Shown: positions 17,691-26,177 of the stretch, piece after piece
Layout of the letters: each line of letters starts with the position of its first letter
Position numbering within the stretch: the stretch's first letter is position 1
Translations under genes and position numbers: made by a program
The notes under the pieces: generated by a model
Databases searched by the model: none
The model's input: the letters and a program-made list of their open reading frames with translations, nothing else
What the model was told of the DNA's origin: nothing
Assembly (NCBI GenBank): GCA_036307445.1
Contig: JAXJXP010000045.1
Coordinates: 78,659 to 142,658, forward strand
Length of the DNA stretch: 64,000 nt
Direction of reading: 5' to 3'
Origin: HGM11525 sp036307445
GTDB lineage: Bacteria > Bacillota > Clostridia > UBA1381

Positions 17691-18089
17691 ATGATTACAA
17701 TCGGTATGCAGGGGAGTTTTGAGGTTGTTGTAAACGATTCCAACACAGCTTTTACTATGAAGAGCGGTTCGCTTGATGTGTTTGCAACACCTGCACTGGT
17801 AGCTGCGCTTGAAGCGGCGGCTGTTGATGCTATAGATAGTGAGCTTGATGATGGATACACTACAGTTGGATGCGGTATATCCATTACACATACAGCACCT
17901 ACTGTTGTAGGGGTGAAGGTTACTGCTACTGCAACGGTTAAGGAGCTTGCTGACCGCAGAATTATATTTGAAGTGATTGCGAAGGATGAAAATGGCATAA
18001 TTGGTGAGGGTGAACATACCCGTGCTATTGTAAATAAAGCAAAGTTTATGTCAAAAGCTATCATAAGGAGTGAAAGCAATGTTAACTGA
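17691..18089 (+). CDS. FlK-like hotdog-fold acyl-CoA thioesterase
   Basis: A 132-residue hotdog protein of the thioesterase family that includes fluoroacetyl-CoA thioesterase FlK. The catalytic residues of FlK (Thr42, Glu50, His76) have counterparts here at Thr33 in VFATPALV, Glu41 in VAALEAAA and His67 in SITHTAPT, with the same 8- and 26-residue spacings. The C-terminal GEGEHTRAIVNKAKF is also family-typical. TAAGGAG precedes ATG 17691. Its last 11 bases overlap the fhs start, so the two are coupled. The acyl-CoA substrate is unknown; a housekeeping role in clearing a toxic or stalled acyl-CoA is inference. Confidence 0.85.
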   Translation: MITIGMQGSFEVVVNDSNTAFTMKSGSLDVFATPALVAALEAAAVDAIDSELDDGYTTVGCGISITHTAPTVVGVKVTATATVKELADRRIIFEVIAKDENGIIGEGEHTRAIVNKAKFMSKAIIRSESNVN

Positions 18090-19749
18090 TATTGAAATTG
18101 CTCAGGGCGCAAAGATGCTTCCCATTAAGGAAGTTGCAGGAAAGCTTGGTATTGCTGAGGAGGAGATTGAACAGTACGGCAGATTTAAAGCAAAGATGTC
18201 TGAAGCTGTTATCGAAAAGTCAAAATCAATGCCAGACGGAAAACTTATTTTAGTAACTGCAATTAATCCTACACCTGCAGGTGAGGGTAAGACTACTATA
18301 ACGGTTGGTCTTGGTGATGCTTTCACAAGACTTGGCAAGAAATGTGTGCTTGCTCTTCGTGAGCCATCATTAGGTCCTGTAATGGGGGTAAAAGGCGGTG
18401 CGGCCGGCGGCGGCTATGCACAGGTTGTTCCAATGGAGGATATTAACCTGCATTTTACGGGAGATATGCACGCTATTACGGCAGCGAATAATCTTCTCTC
18501 TGCGATGATTGACAATCATATTCATCAGGGAAACAGCCTTAATATTGACGTTGCAAGCATTGTGTGGAAGAGAGTTCTTGATATGAATGACAGGGCTTTG
18601 CGTGAGACTGTTGTTGCACTTGGCGGCAAGATAAACGGAAAACCTCGTGAAGAGGGATTTATGATAACAGTTGCGTCTGAAATTATGGCAATTTTGTGTC
18701 TTGCCGAAGGCTTGGAAGACCTTAAGAAAAGACTTGGTGATATTATAATCGGCTACAACCTTGACGGTGAGCCTGTATTTGCAAAAGACCTTAAAGCCCA
18801 AGGTGCAATGTGTGCCTTGTTGAAGGATGCAATTAAGCCAAACCTTGTGCAGACCTTGGAGAATACTCCGTGCTTTATTCATGGAGGTCCGTTTGCTAAT
18901 ATTGCACACGGATGTAACAGTATCACTGCAACACGTCTTGCATTAAAGCTTTCAGATTACACGGTAACTGAGGCTGGTTTTGGTGCGGATTTAGGTGCAG
19001 AGAAGTTCCTCGATATTAAATGCCGTTTTGCAGGACTTAAGCCTGATGCTATTGTAATTGTAGCAACTGTTCGTGCGCTTAAGTATAACGGGGGAGTGGC
19101 AAAACCTGACCTTAAGACAGAAAATGTTGTGGCGGTTGAAAAGGGTGTTGTAAATCTTAAAAAGCATATTGAGAATATGCAAAGCTACGGTGTACCAGTA
19201 ATTGTTGCCCTTAACCGTTTTGACACAGATACTGATAAAGAGCTTGATGCCGTAAGAAAAGCTTGTGCTGAATATGGTGTAGAAGTATCTCTATCCGAAG
19301 TCTTTGCAAAAGGTGGCGAGGGAGGAATTGACCTTGCAGAGAAGCTTATTAAGATGATGGACGAGGATAAGTCTGAGTTTAAGGTTCTTTATGACGATAA
19401 TCTTTCCATCAAGGAAAAGATAGAAATTATTGTAAAGAATATCTATGGCGGCAGGGGTGTTATCTACTCGAAAAAGGCAGAAAAGGAAATAGCCGCACTT
19501 GAGAAATTTGGACTCGACAAAAAGCCTGTTTGTATCGCAAAAACTCAGTATTCACTATCTGATGACCCGACACTTTTAGGCAGACCTGAAAACTTTGATG
19601 TTACTGTGTCAAAGGTAAGAGTTTCAAACGGTGCAGGATTTGTGGTTGTTGAAACGGGTGATATTATGGTAATGCCCGGACTGCCCAAAGTTCCTGCAGC
19701 AGAGAAGATAGATGTTGACGCGACAGGCAAGATTACGGGGTTATTCTGA
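18079..19749 (+). CDS. fhs: Formate--tetrahydrofolate ligase
   Basis: It makes 10-formyl-THF from formate, THF and ATP, supplying one-carbon units and the methyl branch of the Wood-Ljungdahl pathway where present. The 556-residue protein has the P-loop TPAGEGKTT near residue 65 and the conserved EPSLGPVMGVKGGAAGGGYA and TGDMHAITAANNLLSA blocks. ATG 18079 is chosen over GTG 18070: AAGGAG lies at 18064-18069. It overlaps the thioesterase gene by 11 bases and the tsaE start by one base. Confidence 0.97.
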   Translation: MLTDIEIAQGAKMLPIKEVAGKLGIAEEEIEQYGRFKAKMSEAVIEKSKSMPDGKLILVTAINPTPAGEGKTTITVGLGDAFTRLGKKCVLALREPSLGPVMGVKGGAAGGGYAQVVPMEDINLHFTGDMHAITAANNLLSAMIDNHIHQGNSLNIDVASIVWKRVLDMNDRALRETVVALGGKINGKPREEGFMITVASEIMAILCLAEGLEDLKKRLGDIIIGYNLDGEPVFAKDLKAQGAMCALLKDAIKPNLVQTLENTPCFIHGGPFANIAHGCNSITATRLALKLSDYTVTEAGFGADLGAEKFLDIKCRFAGLKPDAIVIVATVRALKYNGGVAKPDLKTENVVAVEKGVVNLKKHIENMQSYGVPVIVALNRFDTDTDKELDAVRKACAEYGVEVSLSEVFAKGGEGGIDLAEKLIKMMDEDKSEFKVLYDDNLSIKEKIEIIVKNIYGGRGVIYSKKAEKEIAALEKFGLDKKPVCIAKTQYSLSDDPTLLGRPENFDVTVSKVRVSNGAGFVVVETGDIMVMPGLPKVPAAEKIDVDATGKITGLF

Positions 19750-20174
19750 TGTTATATAAATCATACAGTCCGCAAGAGACGGAAAAGATTGCGTCTACAC
19801 TCGCTAAAAAGCTTTCAAAAGGCGATGTTATTTGTCTTAACGGTGAGCTTGGTGCAGGAAAAACTGCGTTCACGAAAGGACTATGTTCGGCATTGGGAGT
19901 AACTGAGCACGTAACAAGCCCAACATATACCATAATTAATCGATATGAAGCTTCTGTACCTGTATTTCATATTGATGCGTACAGAATTGACGACAGCGAT
20001 GAAATGTACGAAATAGGATTTGAGGACTGTCTTTCAGACGGTATATGCGTAATAGAATGGTCTGTTATGATAGAGGAGCTTCTGCCTGATAACCGTATAG
20101 AGATTGAAATTAGACGTGATATAAATGTACACGAGGATTATCGTGAAATAGAGATAAAGGAGCAAAAGGCATAA
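19749..20174 (+). CDS. tsaE: tRNA threonylcarbamoyladenosine ATPase subunit
   Basis: The ATPase of the TsaBDE complex that installs t6A at position 37 of ANN-decoding tRNAs. The 141-residue protein has Walker A NGELGAGKTAFTKG near residues 35-48, and VTSPTYTIINRYE and VIEWSVMIEELLP, which are TsaE signatures. Its ATG overlaps the fhs stop (TGATG). Its own stop overlaps the tsaB start, so the three genes are tightly coupled. Confidence 0.95.
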   Translation: MLYKSYSPQETEKIASTLAKKLSKGDVICLNGELGAGKTAFTKGLCSALGVTEHVTSPTYTIINRYEASVPVFHIDAYRIDDSDEMYEIGFEDCLSDGICVIEWSVMIEELLPDNRIEIEIRRDINVHEDYREIEIKEQKA

Positions 20175-20866
20175 TGCGAATCCTTGCAGTTGATACTTCC
20201 TCTGCGGTTGCAACAGTTGCAATCGTTGACGGAGAAAAGCTTGTTTCCGAGGAAATATTAAATAATAAATTAACACATTCTGAGACTATAATGCCAATGA
20301 TAAATTCTGTTCTTAATAAGAGCGAGCTTCAAGTTTCGGATATCGATGTTTTTGCTGCAGTAACCGGGCCTGGCTCGTTTACCGGACTAAGAATTGGAGT
20401 ATCTGCAGTCAAGGCACTTGCACACGCAGTTAATAAACCTTGTGTTGCAGTATCTACACTTGAGGCTATGGCATATAACTTTGTGCAGTCGGACAAGCTT
20501 ATATGCCCGATAATGGATGCAAGGCGTGGCGAGGTTTATAACGCTGTTTATCGTTTTGATGGAGATGTATTAGAAGAGGTAAGAGCTGCTCGTGCGATTA
20601 CTCTTGAAGAATGCTGTGCAGATATTAAGAGTATTGGCGAGAAAACGGTATTTCTTGGAGATGGATTACCTGTTTTTAGGGACAGAATTAAAGAGCTTTT
20701 AGGCGACCTTGCGCTTTTTGCACCTGCGAACCTTAATGCACAAATGGCTGCATCAGCTGCAGTTGCTGCAAGGGATAAAGAACAGATTGAATATACTCGG
20801 CTTGCACCGGTTTATCTTCGTAAGTCACAGGCGGAACGAGAAAGGGAAAATAGAAAAGGGGAATAA
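20174..20866 (+). CDS. tsaB: tRNA threonylcarbamoyladenosine subunit TsaB
   Basis: The dimerisation partner of TsaD in t6A synthesis; TsaB has an ASKHA fold but is not itself catalytic. The 230-residue protein shows ILAVDTSSAVATVAIV at the N-terminus and AVTGPGSFTGLRIGVSAVKALA near residue 65. It is directly coupled to tsaE. The C-terminus is a normal TsaB end; the rimI and tsaD genes that often follow are absent here and rpiB comes instead. Confidence 0.95.
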   Translation: MRILAVDTSSAVATVAIVDGEKLVSEEILNNKLTHSETIMPMINSVLNKSELQVSDIDVFAAVTGPGSFTGLRIGVSAVKALAHAVNKPCVAVSTLEAMAYNFVQSDKLICPIMDARRGEVYNAVYRFDGDVLEEVRAARAITLEECCADIKSIGEKTVFLGDGLPVFRDRIKELLGDLALFAPANLNAQMAASAAVAARDKEQIEYTRLAPVYLRKSQAERERENRKGE

Positions 20867-20868
20867 GA

Positions 20869-21303
20869 ATGATAGCAATAGGAAGCGACCACGGCGGTTT
20901 TGAACTAAAAACACATATTATAAAGTATCTAACAGAGCAGGGATATAAGCTTTTTGATTTCGGTACATATACCGAGGATAGCTGTGATTACCCCGATATT
21001 GCGGAAAAGGTTGCAAAAGCAGTTGCAAGCGGTGAATACGAGAAAGGTATTCTTATCTGCGGTACGGGAATTGGTATTTCAATTGCAGCAAATAAAGTTG
21101 ACGGAATACGTGCAGCACTTTGCGGTGATGTATATTCTGCAAAAATGACAATAAGACATAATGATGCAAATATACTTTGTATGGGTGGCAGAGTAACAGG
21201 CAGGGAGCTTGCGTTTATGATTTGCGATACTTTCCTTTCAGAGAAATTTGATGGCGGAAGACATCAGAACAGAATAGACAAAATTCACGCATTGGAAAAT
21301 TAA
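20869..21303 (+). CDS. rpiB: Ribose-5-phosphate isomerase B
   Basis: It interconverts ribose 5-phosphate and ribulose 5-phosphate in the pentose phosphate pathway; some relatives act on allose or galactose phosphates. The 144-residue protein has the N-terminal GSDHGGFELK and the active-site CGTGIGISIAANK with the catalytic base cysteine. GGGGAA lies just upstream of ATG 20869, two bases after the tsaB stop. A bidirectional terminator follows. Confidence 0.95.
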   Translation: MIAIGSDHGGFELKTHIIKYLTEQGYKLFDFGTYTEDSCDYPDIAEKVAKAVASGEYEKGILICGTGIGISIAANKVDGIRAALCGDVYSAKMTIRHNDANILCMGGRVTGRELAFMICDTFLSEKFDGGRHQNRIDKIHALEN

Positions 21304-21316
21304 ATTACGTATAATT

Positions 21317-21344
21317 AAACGGCATACCTTATGGTATGCCGTTT
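21317..21344. terminator. Bidirectional terminator between rpiB and the minus-strand D,D-carboxypeptidase gene
   Basis: A perfect 12-bp stem, 21317-21328 with 21333-21344, and a TTAT loop. AAAC and GTTT ends give T-rich exits in both directions. Confidence 0.8.
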
Positions 21345-21348
21345 ATCA

Positions 21349-22938
21349 TTATCTGTATTTATCCCAAGGGTCGGGAGTTCTCGGTGGATTAGAAGAAGGT
21401 CTTCTCGGTCTTGTGATTGTAGAAGACGTGGGTCTTCTTGTACTGTGCTGACTTGACGAGCTTCTTGTACTGCTGTATCCACCGCGTGATGAGCGTGTAT
21501 TGTAGTTAGTTCTGCGTCTTGCGGAGGGGGTTGTTCTGTTTTGCTGTGTGTTATATGATGCACGCTGAATAGGTCTTTGAGATTTCATTCTCTTGCGTCT
21601 TATTCTTCTGCGCTTGCTGCGGTTGATTGCATTCATCACGAGAAATACTGCAATCAGAATAAGAGGAATAAGCACAAACGGACTTAAAAGTATATTTCCA
21701 ACACCGTGGAGGAAATGGAGAAGATGGTCTCTTTTAACCTCATTTGCTGCCAACAAATCTACCTGAACTGCAAAAGTTGAAATGCCGTTAGCATCTTTGT
21801 ATGTATATGTTGCACTACCGAGATTAACACCTTTTTCAATTGGTGCGCTGATGTTTTCTGCAGGTTTTATATCTTTAATTATATTCTCTTCTAAATAATC
21901 CTTTGGCAAAAGCATTATTATGTCTTTTGACGGTGAGAGGGCAACTCTTGTGCTGTCCTTTGCTTCGTATACCTTTGAGTCGGAAATAATATCTGAGGTT
22001 GTAGCCAATGTTACGCTTTTGTAGTTTTCAAATACATATTCAAACATCGCTTTTGAATCGACAAAGGAGTATGCGTTTTCTTTTTGGTCAGCATTCTCGC
22101 ATCCCAGAACAATTGACATCAGGGACATTCCGTTCTTTTCTGCAGTGGAAACAAGACAATTTCCTGCTTCATCTGTTGCACCTGTCTTAACTCCGGTTGC
22201 ATAAGGGTAGTAGTGAAATGTATTACGGTATCTGCTGATAAGGTGGTTGGTGGAGGAAAGCATACGTTCCTCGCTTAAGTTTGTAGCAGGAAGCTTTATG
22301 GTTTTGATTTTTACCAGTTCACAGAACTTAGAATTTTTAAGAGCTTCTCTTGCCATAATTGATATATCGGCAGCAGTGGTGTAATGATTGTCATCGTGAA
22401 AACCATGCGGATTGGCAAAATGTGTGTTTGTCATACCAAGCTCTGATGCTTTTTGGTTCATAAGTGCTACGAAGCTTTGTATGTCGCCTGAAATATATTC
22501 AGCAATCACATTTGCTGCGTCGTTAGCAGAGGCTACAAGCAAGCCTGTCAGCAGATTTTCGAGAGTCATCTGCTCGCCGGACTTCAAACCGATCTTTGAA
22601 TGTAAATATGTAATATCGGCAAGAGCATTATCCGAAACAGTGACAACATCTGTCAGGTTACCCTTTTCAAGAGCAAGAAGTGCAGTCATAATTTTAGTAA
22701 CCGACGCAGGATAATTGCGTTCTGAGGCGTTATTTTCGTAGATAACTCTTCCGCCTTTTAAGTCAAAGAGAAGTGCTGCCTTTGCCCTTGGCTCAGGAAA
22801 GGTTTTGGTTTCGATAACTTCTTCTGTATGTATTTCGGTAGGCACAGGTGTTGGTGTAGGCTCAGCACTGACGTAAAACGTCTGCGACAGAAGCATTGCT
22901 AATAGAGTCAGTATTGCGGTAATACGGGCTTTGGTCAT
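21349..22938 (-). CDS. D-alanyl-D-alanine carboxypeptidase with C-terminal membrane anchor and basic tail
   Basis: A 529-residue low-molecular-mass penicillin-binding protein. A signal peptide (1-25) is followed by a Pro/Thr-rich linker, then the peptidase S11 domain with SVTK (Ser79-Lys82), SAN (137-139) and KTG within ATGVKTGAT. A hydrophobic helix LLSPFVLIPLILIAVFLVMN comes near residue 420, followed by a ~95-residue tail very rich in Arg, Ser and Thr (RSKRRRIRRKRM onward). By topology the tail should be cytoplasmic. The start ATG 22938 begins the signal peptide; an upstream extension to 23034 is less likely. The ribosome binding site is weak (AAAGG 13 bases away). It is monocistronic, from its own promoter. 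Confidence 0.9.
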   Translation of the reverse strand: MTKARITAILTLLAMLLSQTFYVSAEPTPTPVPTEIHTEEVIETKTFPEPRAKAALLFDLKGGRVIYENNASERNYPASVTKIMTALLALEKGNLTDVVTVSDNALADITYLHSKIGLKSGEQMTLENLLTGLLVASANDAANVIAEYISGDIQSFVALMNQKASELGMTNTHFANPHGFHDDNHYTTAADISIMAREALKNSKFCELVKIKTIKLPATNLSEERMLSSTNHLISRYRNTFHYYPYATGVKTGATDEAGNCLVSTAEKNGMSLMSIVLGCENADQKENAYSFVDSKAMFEYVFENYKSVTLATTSDIISDSKVYEAKDSTRVALSPSKDIIMLLPKDYLEENIIKDIKPAENISAPIEKGVNLGSATYTYKDANGISTFAVQVDLLAANEVKRDHLLHFLHGVGNILLSPFVLIPLILIAVFLVMNAINRSKRRRIRRKRMKSQRPIQRASYNTQQNRTTPSARRRTNYNTRSSRGGYSSTRSSSSQHSTRRPTSSTITRPRRPSSNPPRTPDPWDKYR

Positions 22939-22993
22939 TTTTAAAATCGCTGCCTTTCCGTCTGCTGATGCAGACAAATATATTCTTAATATG

Positions 22994-23022
22994 ATTATAG
23001 CTGAAAATAACTTAATTTGCAA
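22994..23022 (-). promoter_or_regulatory. Promoter of the minus-strand carboxypeptidase gene
   Basis: On the minus strand, TTGCAA (23022-23017), a 17-base spacer and TATAAT (22999-22994). The leader contains a small hairpin at 22960-22975 (GTCTGC, ATCA loop, GCAGAC). Confidence 0.75.
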
Positions 23023-23053
23023 CAATAAACGCAATATTTTTTACAAAAAAGTA

Positions 23054-23082
23054 TGGAAAAATATTGCGGGAGATGTTATAAT
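23054..23082 (+). promoter_or_regulatory. Extended -10 promoter of the two-component operon
   Basis: TGTTATAAT (23074-23082) is an extended -10 element; TGGAAA at 23054-23059 is a 4/6 match to the -35 at 17-base spacing. It lies 42 bases before the response-regulator start. Confidence 0.6.
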
Positions 23083-23123
23083 ATAGAATAAGTATTTATA
23101 TGCTGAGGAGGAGCGTAGAATAG

Positions 23124-23807
23124 ATGAAAATATTGGTTGTTGATGATGAGAAATTGTTAGTTAAGGGTATAAAATATAATCTTGAGCAGGAGGGCTATCA
23201 GGTTGTAACTGCATTTGACGGAGAAGAGGCTTTGCATCTTGCACATGATGAAAGTATTGATCTTATTCTACTTGACCTGATGCTTCCCAAAATGGACGGG
23301 CTTACTGTTTGCCGTAATGTACGTGCATTCTCGAATGTGCCTATTATTATGCTTACTGCAAAGAGTGAAGATATAGATAAAATTTTAGGTCTGGAATACG
23401 GTGCAGATGACTATATAACAAAGCCGTTTAATATTAGAGAAGTTACATCACGTATCAAGGCTATTTTAAGACGTGTTAATCCCAAGCCTAAGGAAAATGA
23501 CAGTATGACCTTTGTTTCTGGCGAGCTGGAGCTTGATTATAATTTCAGGAACGTTACTATACAAGGAAAAGTAATAGAGCTTACCGGTAAGGAATTTGAC
23601 CTTCTTGAACTGTTTATAAAGCACCCGGGCAAAGTTTATACACGTGAAAATCTATTAGATATTGCATGGGGCTTTGACTACCCGGGAGATGTTAGAACTG
23701 TTGACGTGCACATCAGAAGACTCAGAGAAAAAATAGAACAAAATCCTGCTGAGCCTTTATATATTAAAACAAAATGGGGTGTAGGCTATTATTATAAACA
23801 AGATTAA
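23124..23807 (+). CDS. OmpR/PhoB-family response regulator
   Basis: A 227-residue transcription factor. The receiver domain (1-120) has the acidic pocket VVDDE, phosphoacceptor Asp in LILLDLMLP, the Thr in IIMLTAKSE and the Lys in YITKPFN. The C-terminal winged helix (about 130-227) has the typical VIELTGKEFDLLELF and RTVDVHIRRLREKIE. It is followed by a histidine kinase and a GerMN protein, so it probably controls envelope or cell-surface functions. It resembles WalR/PhoP-type regulators, but the regulon cannot be inferred. Confidence 0.95.
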   Translation: MKILVVDDEKLLVKGIKYNLEQEGYQVVTAFDGEEALHLAHDESIDLILLDLMLPKMDGLTVCRNVRAFSNVPIIMLTAKSEDIDKILGLEYGADDYITKPFNIREVTSRIKAILRRVNPKPKENDSMTFVSGELELDYNFRNVTIQGKVIELTGKEFDLLELFIKHPGKVYTRENLLDIAWGFDYPGDVRTVDVHIRRLREKIEQNPAEPLYIKTKWGVGYYYKQD

Positions 23808-23823
23808 AAAGCGGTTTTCATCA

Positions 23824-25224
23824 ATGAGATGGGTTATGATGGTTACATATTTTGTGGCGATTCTTGTTACCCTTTCTTTGATGAGTGTATATATACTTGG
23901 CGTATTGGCTGAAAGCCTTCACAATAACGAGTCGATACTTCTGTTTGCAAAGGCGAATATAATTGCAGATACCGTTTCAAATGCAACGGATAATTTTGAT
24001 GACGGAACAGATAAGCAGATAGAACAGATTATATCGGGAACTGTGATAAGAGCATTGGCGGTTAATCCTTCCTGTACGGTGCTGTATGATAGCAACAAAG
24101 AGGCATCTTTGAGAGGCAAGGTATTGATGCGTGATATAATCAATACTGCAATGCAGGGCAATCAGGCACAAACTCTCACGAAATCCGAAGAAGGAAACAC
24201 AATGATGTCTGTGGCAGTTCCTGTAAAGGTTAATGATAAAATAACAGGAGTGGTTTATCTCGTTGAAACAATAGTTGATATTGATAAGACAATTTCTTAT
24301 GTAAAGATGAATATGATAATATTTTCGGTTATTATCAGTATTCTTGTCGGAATGCTCAGTATGGGTATGAGTGCTGTCGTTACAGCAAGACTTGACCAGT
24401 TTATCAATGCGGCAAAGGAGATTTCAAACGGTAACTATAAAACAAGGGTTAATGTTAGCGGGGACAGTGAGCTTACTGAGCTTTCTGATGCTATGAATTC
24501 AATGTGTCAGGCACTTGAAAATGTCGATGAAACGCACAAAAAATTTATCTCTGACGTATCTCACGAGCTAAAAACTCCTTTGGCATCAATCAAGCTGATA
24601 TGCGACAGCATTGTTGATACAGAAAACCCTGACATTGATATGATAAAGGAATTTCTTGCTGACCTTTCTAATGAAGTTGACAGGCTTACAAGAATTGTTG
24701 AAAGGCTTTTAACACTTACTAAAATAGGCAACGAGGAAGAACAGGCAACACTTACGCCTGTTGACTTTGTTGTAATGCTAAATGCAATAATGAACAGATT
24801 GAAGCCAAATGCTGAGGCTAAGCATATTTTGCTTTGCGGAGATTTTGATTCCGCACAAATTACACCGGTGCTTATTGATTATGATAAGCTGTGGGAAGCT
24901 ATATATAACATTACTGACAACGCAATTAAATATACGCCGGAGTATGGGACTGTCAAGATGGAGCTTGTGTCTAAGTCAACAGAGCTTGCGGTTTCGGTTT
25001 CGGACAGCGGACCAGGAATACCGGAAGAGGAAAGAGAACGTATATTTGACAGATTTTACAGACTTGACGATTCTCGTACTCGTGAAACGGGAGGAACAGG
25101 ACTTGGACTTGCTATTGCAAAAGAGGCGGTTCTTCTTCACGGCGGCAGAATTGAGATTACTGAATCTGAGCTTGGCGGAAGCAGGTTTATATTAAACATT
25201 CCAAAACGAAGTGCGGAGGATTAA
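23824..25224 (+). CDS. Sensor histidine kinase
   Basis: A membrane sensor of 466 residues paired with the upstream response regulator. A first membrane helix (residues 1-28) and a second near 155-185 enclose an extracytoplasmic sensor domain. HAMP follows (TARLDQFINAAKEISNGNY), then HisKA with the phosphorylated His in ISDVSHELKTPLASIK, N-box TDNAIKYTPEYG, G1 DSGPGIPEEE and G2 GGTGLGLAIAKEAV. ATG 23824 has no clear ribosome binding site; the frame is open back to 23785 and GGGGTG lies at 23776-23781, so a non-AUG start (ATT or ATA around 23791-23794) giving NKIKKRFSS ahead of Met is possible. Confidence 0.93.
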   Translation: MRWVMMVTYFVAILVTLSLMSVYILGVLAESLHNNESILLFAKANIIADTVSNATDNFDDGTDKQIEQIISGTVIRALAVNPSCTVLYDSNKEASLRGKVLMRDIINTAMQGNQAQTLTKSEEGNTMMSVAVPVKVNDKITGVVYLVETIVDIDKTISYVKMNMIIFSVIISILVGMLSMGMSAVVTARLDQFINAAKEISNGNYKTRVNVSGDSELTELSDAMNSMCQALENVDETHKKFISDVSHELKTPLASIKLICDSIVDTENPDIDMIKEFLADLSNEVDRLTRIVERLLTLTKIGNEEEQATLTPVDFVVMLNAIMNRLKPNAEAKHILLCGDFDSAQITPVLIDYDKLWEAIYNITDNAIKYTPEYGTVKMELVSKSTELAVSVSDSGPGIPEEERERIFDRFYRLDDSRTRETGGTGLGLAIAKEAVLLHGGRIEITESELGGSRFILNIPKRSAED

Positions 25225-25228
25225 TTGT

Positions 25229-26134
25229 ATGAGAACAGGACGAAAAATAATAGGCACACTTATAGTGATTGCTGTATTATTATCTGTGGCTTTTGCAGTT
25301 ACTAATATAGATGACAATTATGCTGTTTTTTCTGCAAAGCTATATTTTATGAATGAGACTTTTACATCAATATGTGAAGAAGCAAGGGACATAAAGTATG
25401 AATCTGAAGAAACGCTTCCTGAGCTTGTTCTTTATGAACTTCAGAGCGGTCCTTCTCAAGCGGCTAATGTACCCTTTATCTCAAAAAAGACCGATTGGGA
25501 AATCACAAAAAAAGATACCAGTCTTACAGTTGATTTTACGCAGGATTTTCTAACCACAGATAATTCAAAAAATCTCCTTGCCACATATGCAGTTGTAAAA
25601 TCTCTTTGCAGTATAGAAGGTGTAAGTGAGGTTAAAGTAACTGTTGATGGAGGAGAGCTTGTAACCCCTGATAACAGTACGCTTGATTTTCTCACTGATA
25701 AGGATATAAATCTTGAAACAGATGCAGAAACCAGCGAAAACAGGAATATTAAGCTCTATTTCCTGAATGAAGATGGTATTTTGACTGAGGAGTGGCGGAA
25801 TATAAAAATATCTGATACTGTGCCTGTTGAGCAGTATGTTGTAAATGAGCTTATAAAAGGACCGTCGGATACCAATTTAAAGTCGGTGCTTGCATCAGAC
25901 ACAAAGCTTATTTCTGTTGAAGTTACAGAAGGAACTGCGTACATAAATATGACGCAGGGTTTTGTAGATAAGCATAAAGGAACACCTGAAAAAGAAGCAC
26001 AGGCAGTATATGCAATAGTAAATTCTGTAACAGCTCTTGACGGTGTCGATAACGTACAATTTCTTATTGACGGAAAAAAAGAGAAAGGCTTTGACACAAT
26101 TGATTTAACTATGCAGTTAAGCGTCAATGGCTAA
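25229..26134 (+). CDS. GerMN-domain protein, membrane anchored
   Basis: A 301-residue extracytoplasmic protein with one N-terminal hydrophobic helix (IIGTLIVIAVLLSVAFAV) and no lipobox Cys. Two GerMN domains follow (about 45-145 and 175-290), each with the family's YELQSGPS / NELIKGPS segment and a 'gvs.v.v.vdG' end. GerMN domains are known from the spore germination/morphogenesis protein GerM and from LpqB next to a two-component system. Here too the gene follows a histidine kinase, which recalls the MtrAB-LpqB arrangement. ATG 25229 is supported by GGAGGA at 25215-25220. Confidence 0.88.
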   Translation: MRTGRKIIGTLIVIAVLLSVAFAVTNIDDNYAVFSAKLYFMNETFTSICEEARDIKYESEETLPELVLYELQSGPSQAANVPFISKKTDWEITKKDTSLTVDFTQDFLTTDNSKNLLATYAVVKSLCSIEGVSEVKVTVDGGELVTPDNSTLDFLTDKDINLETDAETSENRNIKLYFLNEDGILTEEWRNIKISDTVPVEQYVVNELIKGPSDTNLKSVLASDTKLISVEVTEGTAYINMTQGFVDKHKGTPEKEAQAVYAIVNSVTALDGVDNVQFLIDGKKEKGFDTIDLTMQLSVNG

Positions 26135-26143
26135 TAGAAAAAT

Positions 26144-26177
26144 AACAGGTAGGGGAAATGCCCTACCTGTTGATTTT
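26144..26177. terminator. Bidirectional terminator between the GerMN gene and polC
   Basis: A perfect 11-bp stem, 26144-26154 with 26161-26171, loop GAAATG, then GATTTTTTATT on the plus strand. On the minus strand it follows the polC stop. Confidence 0.85.
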
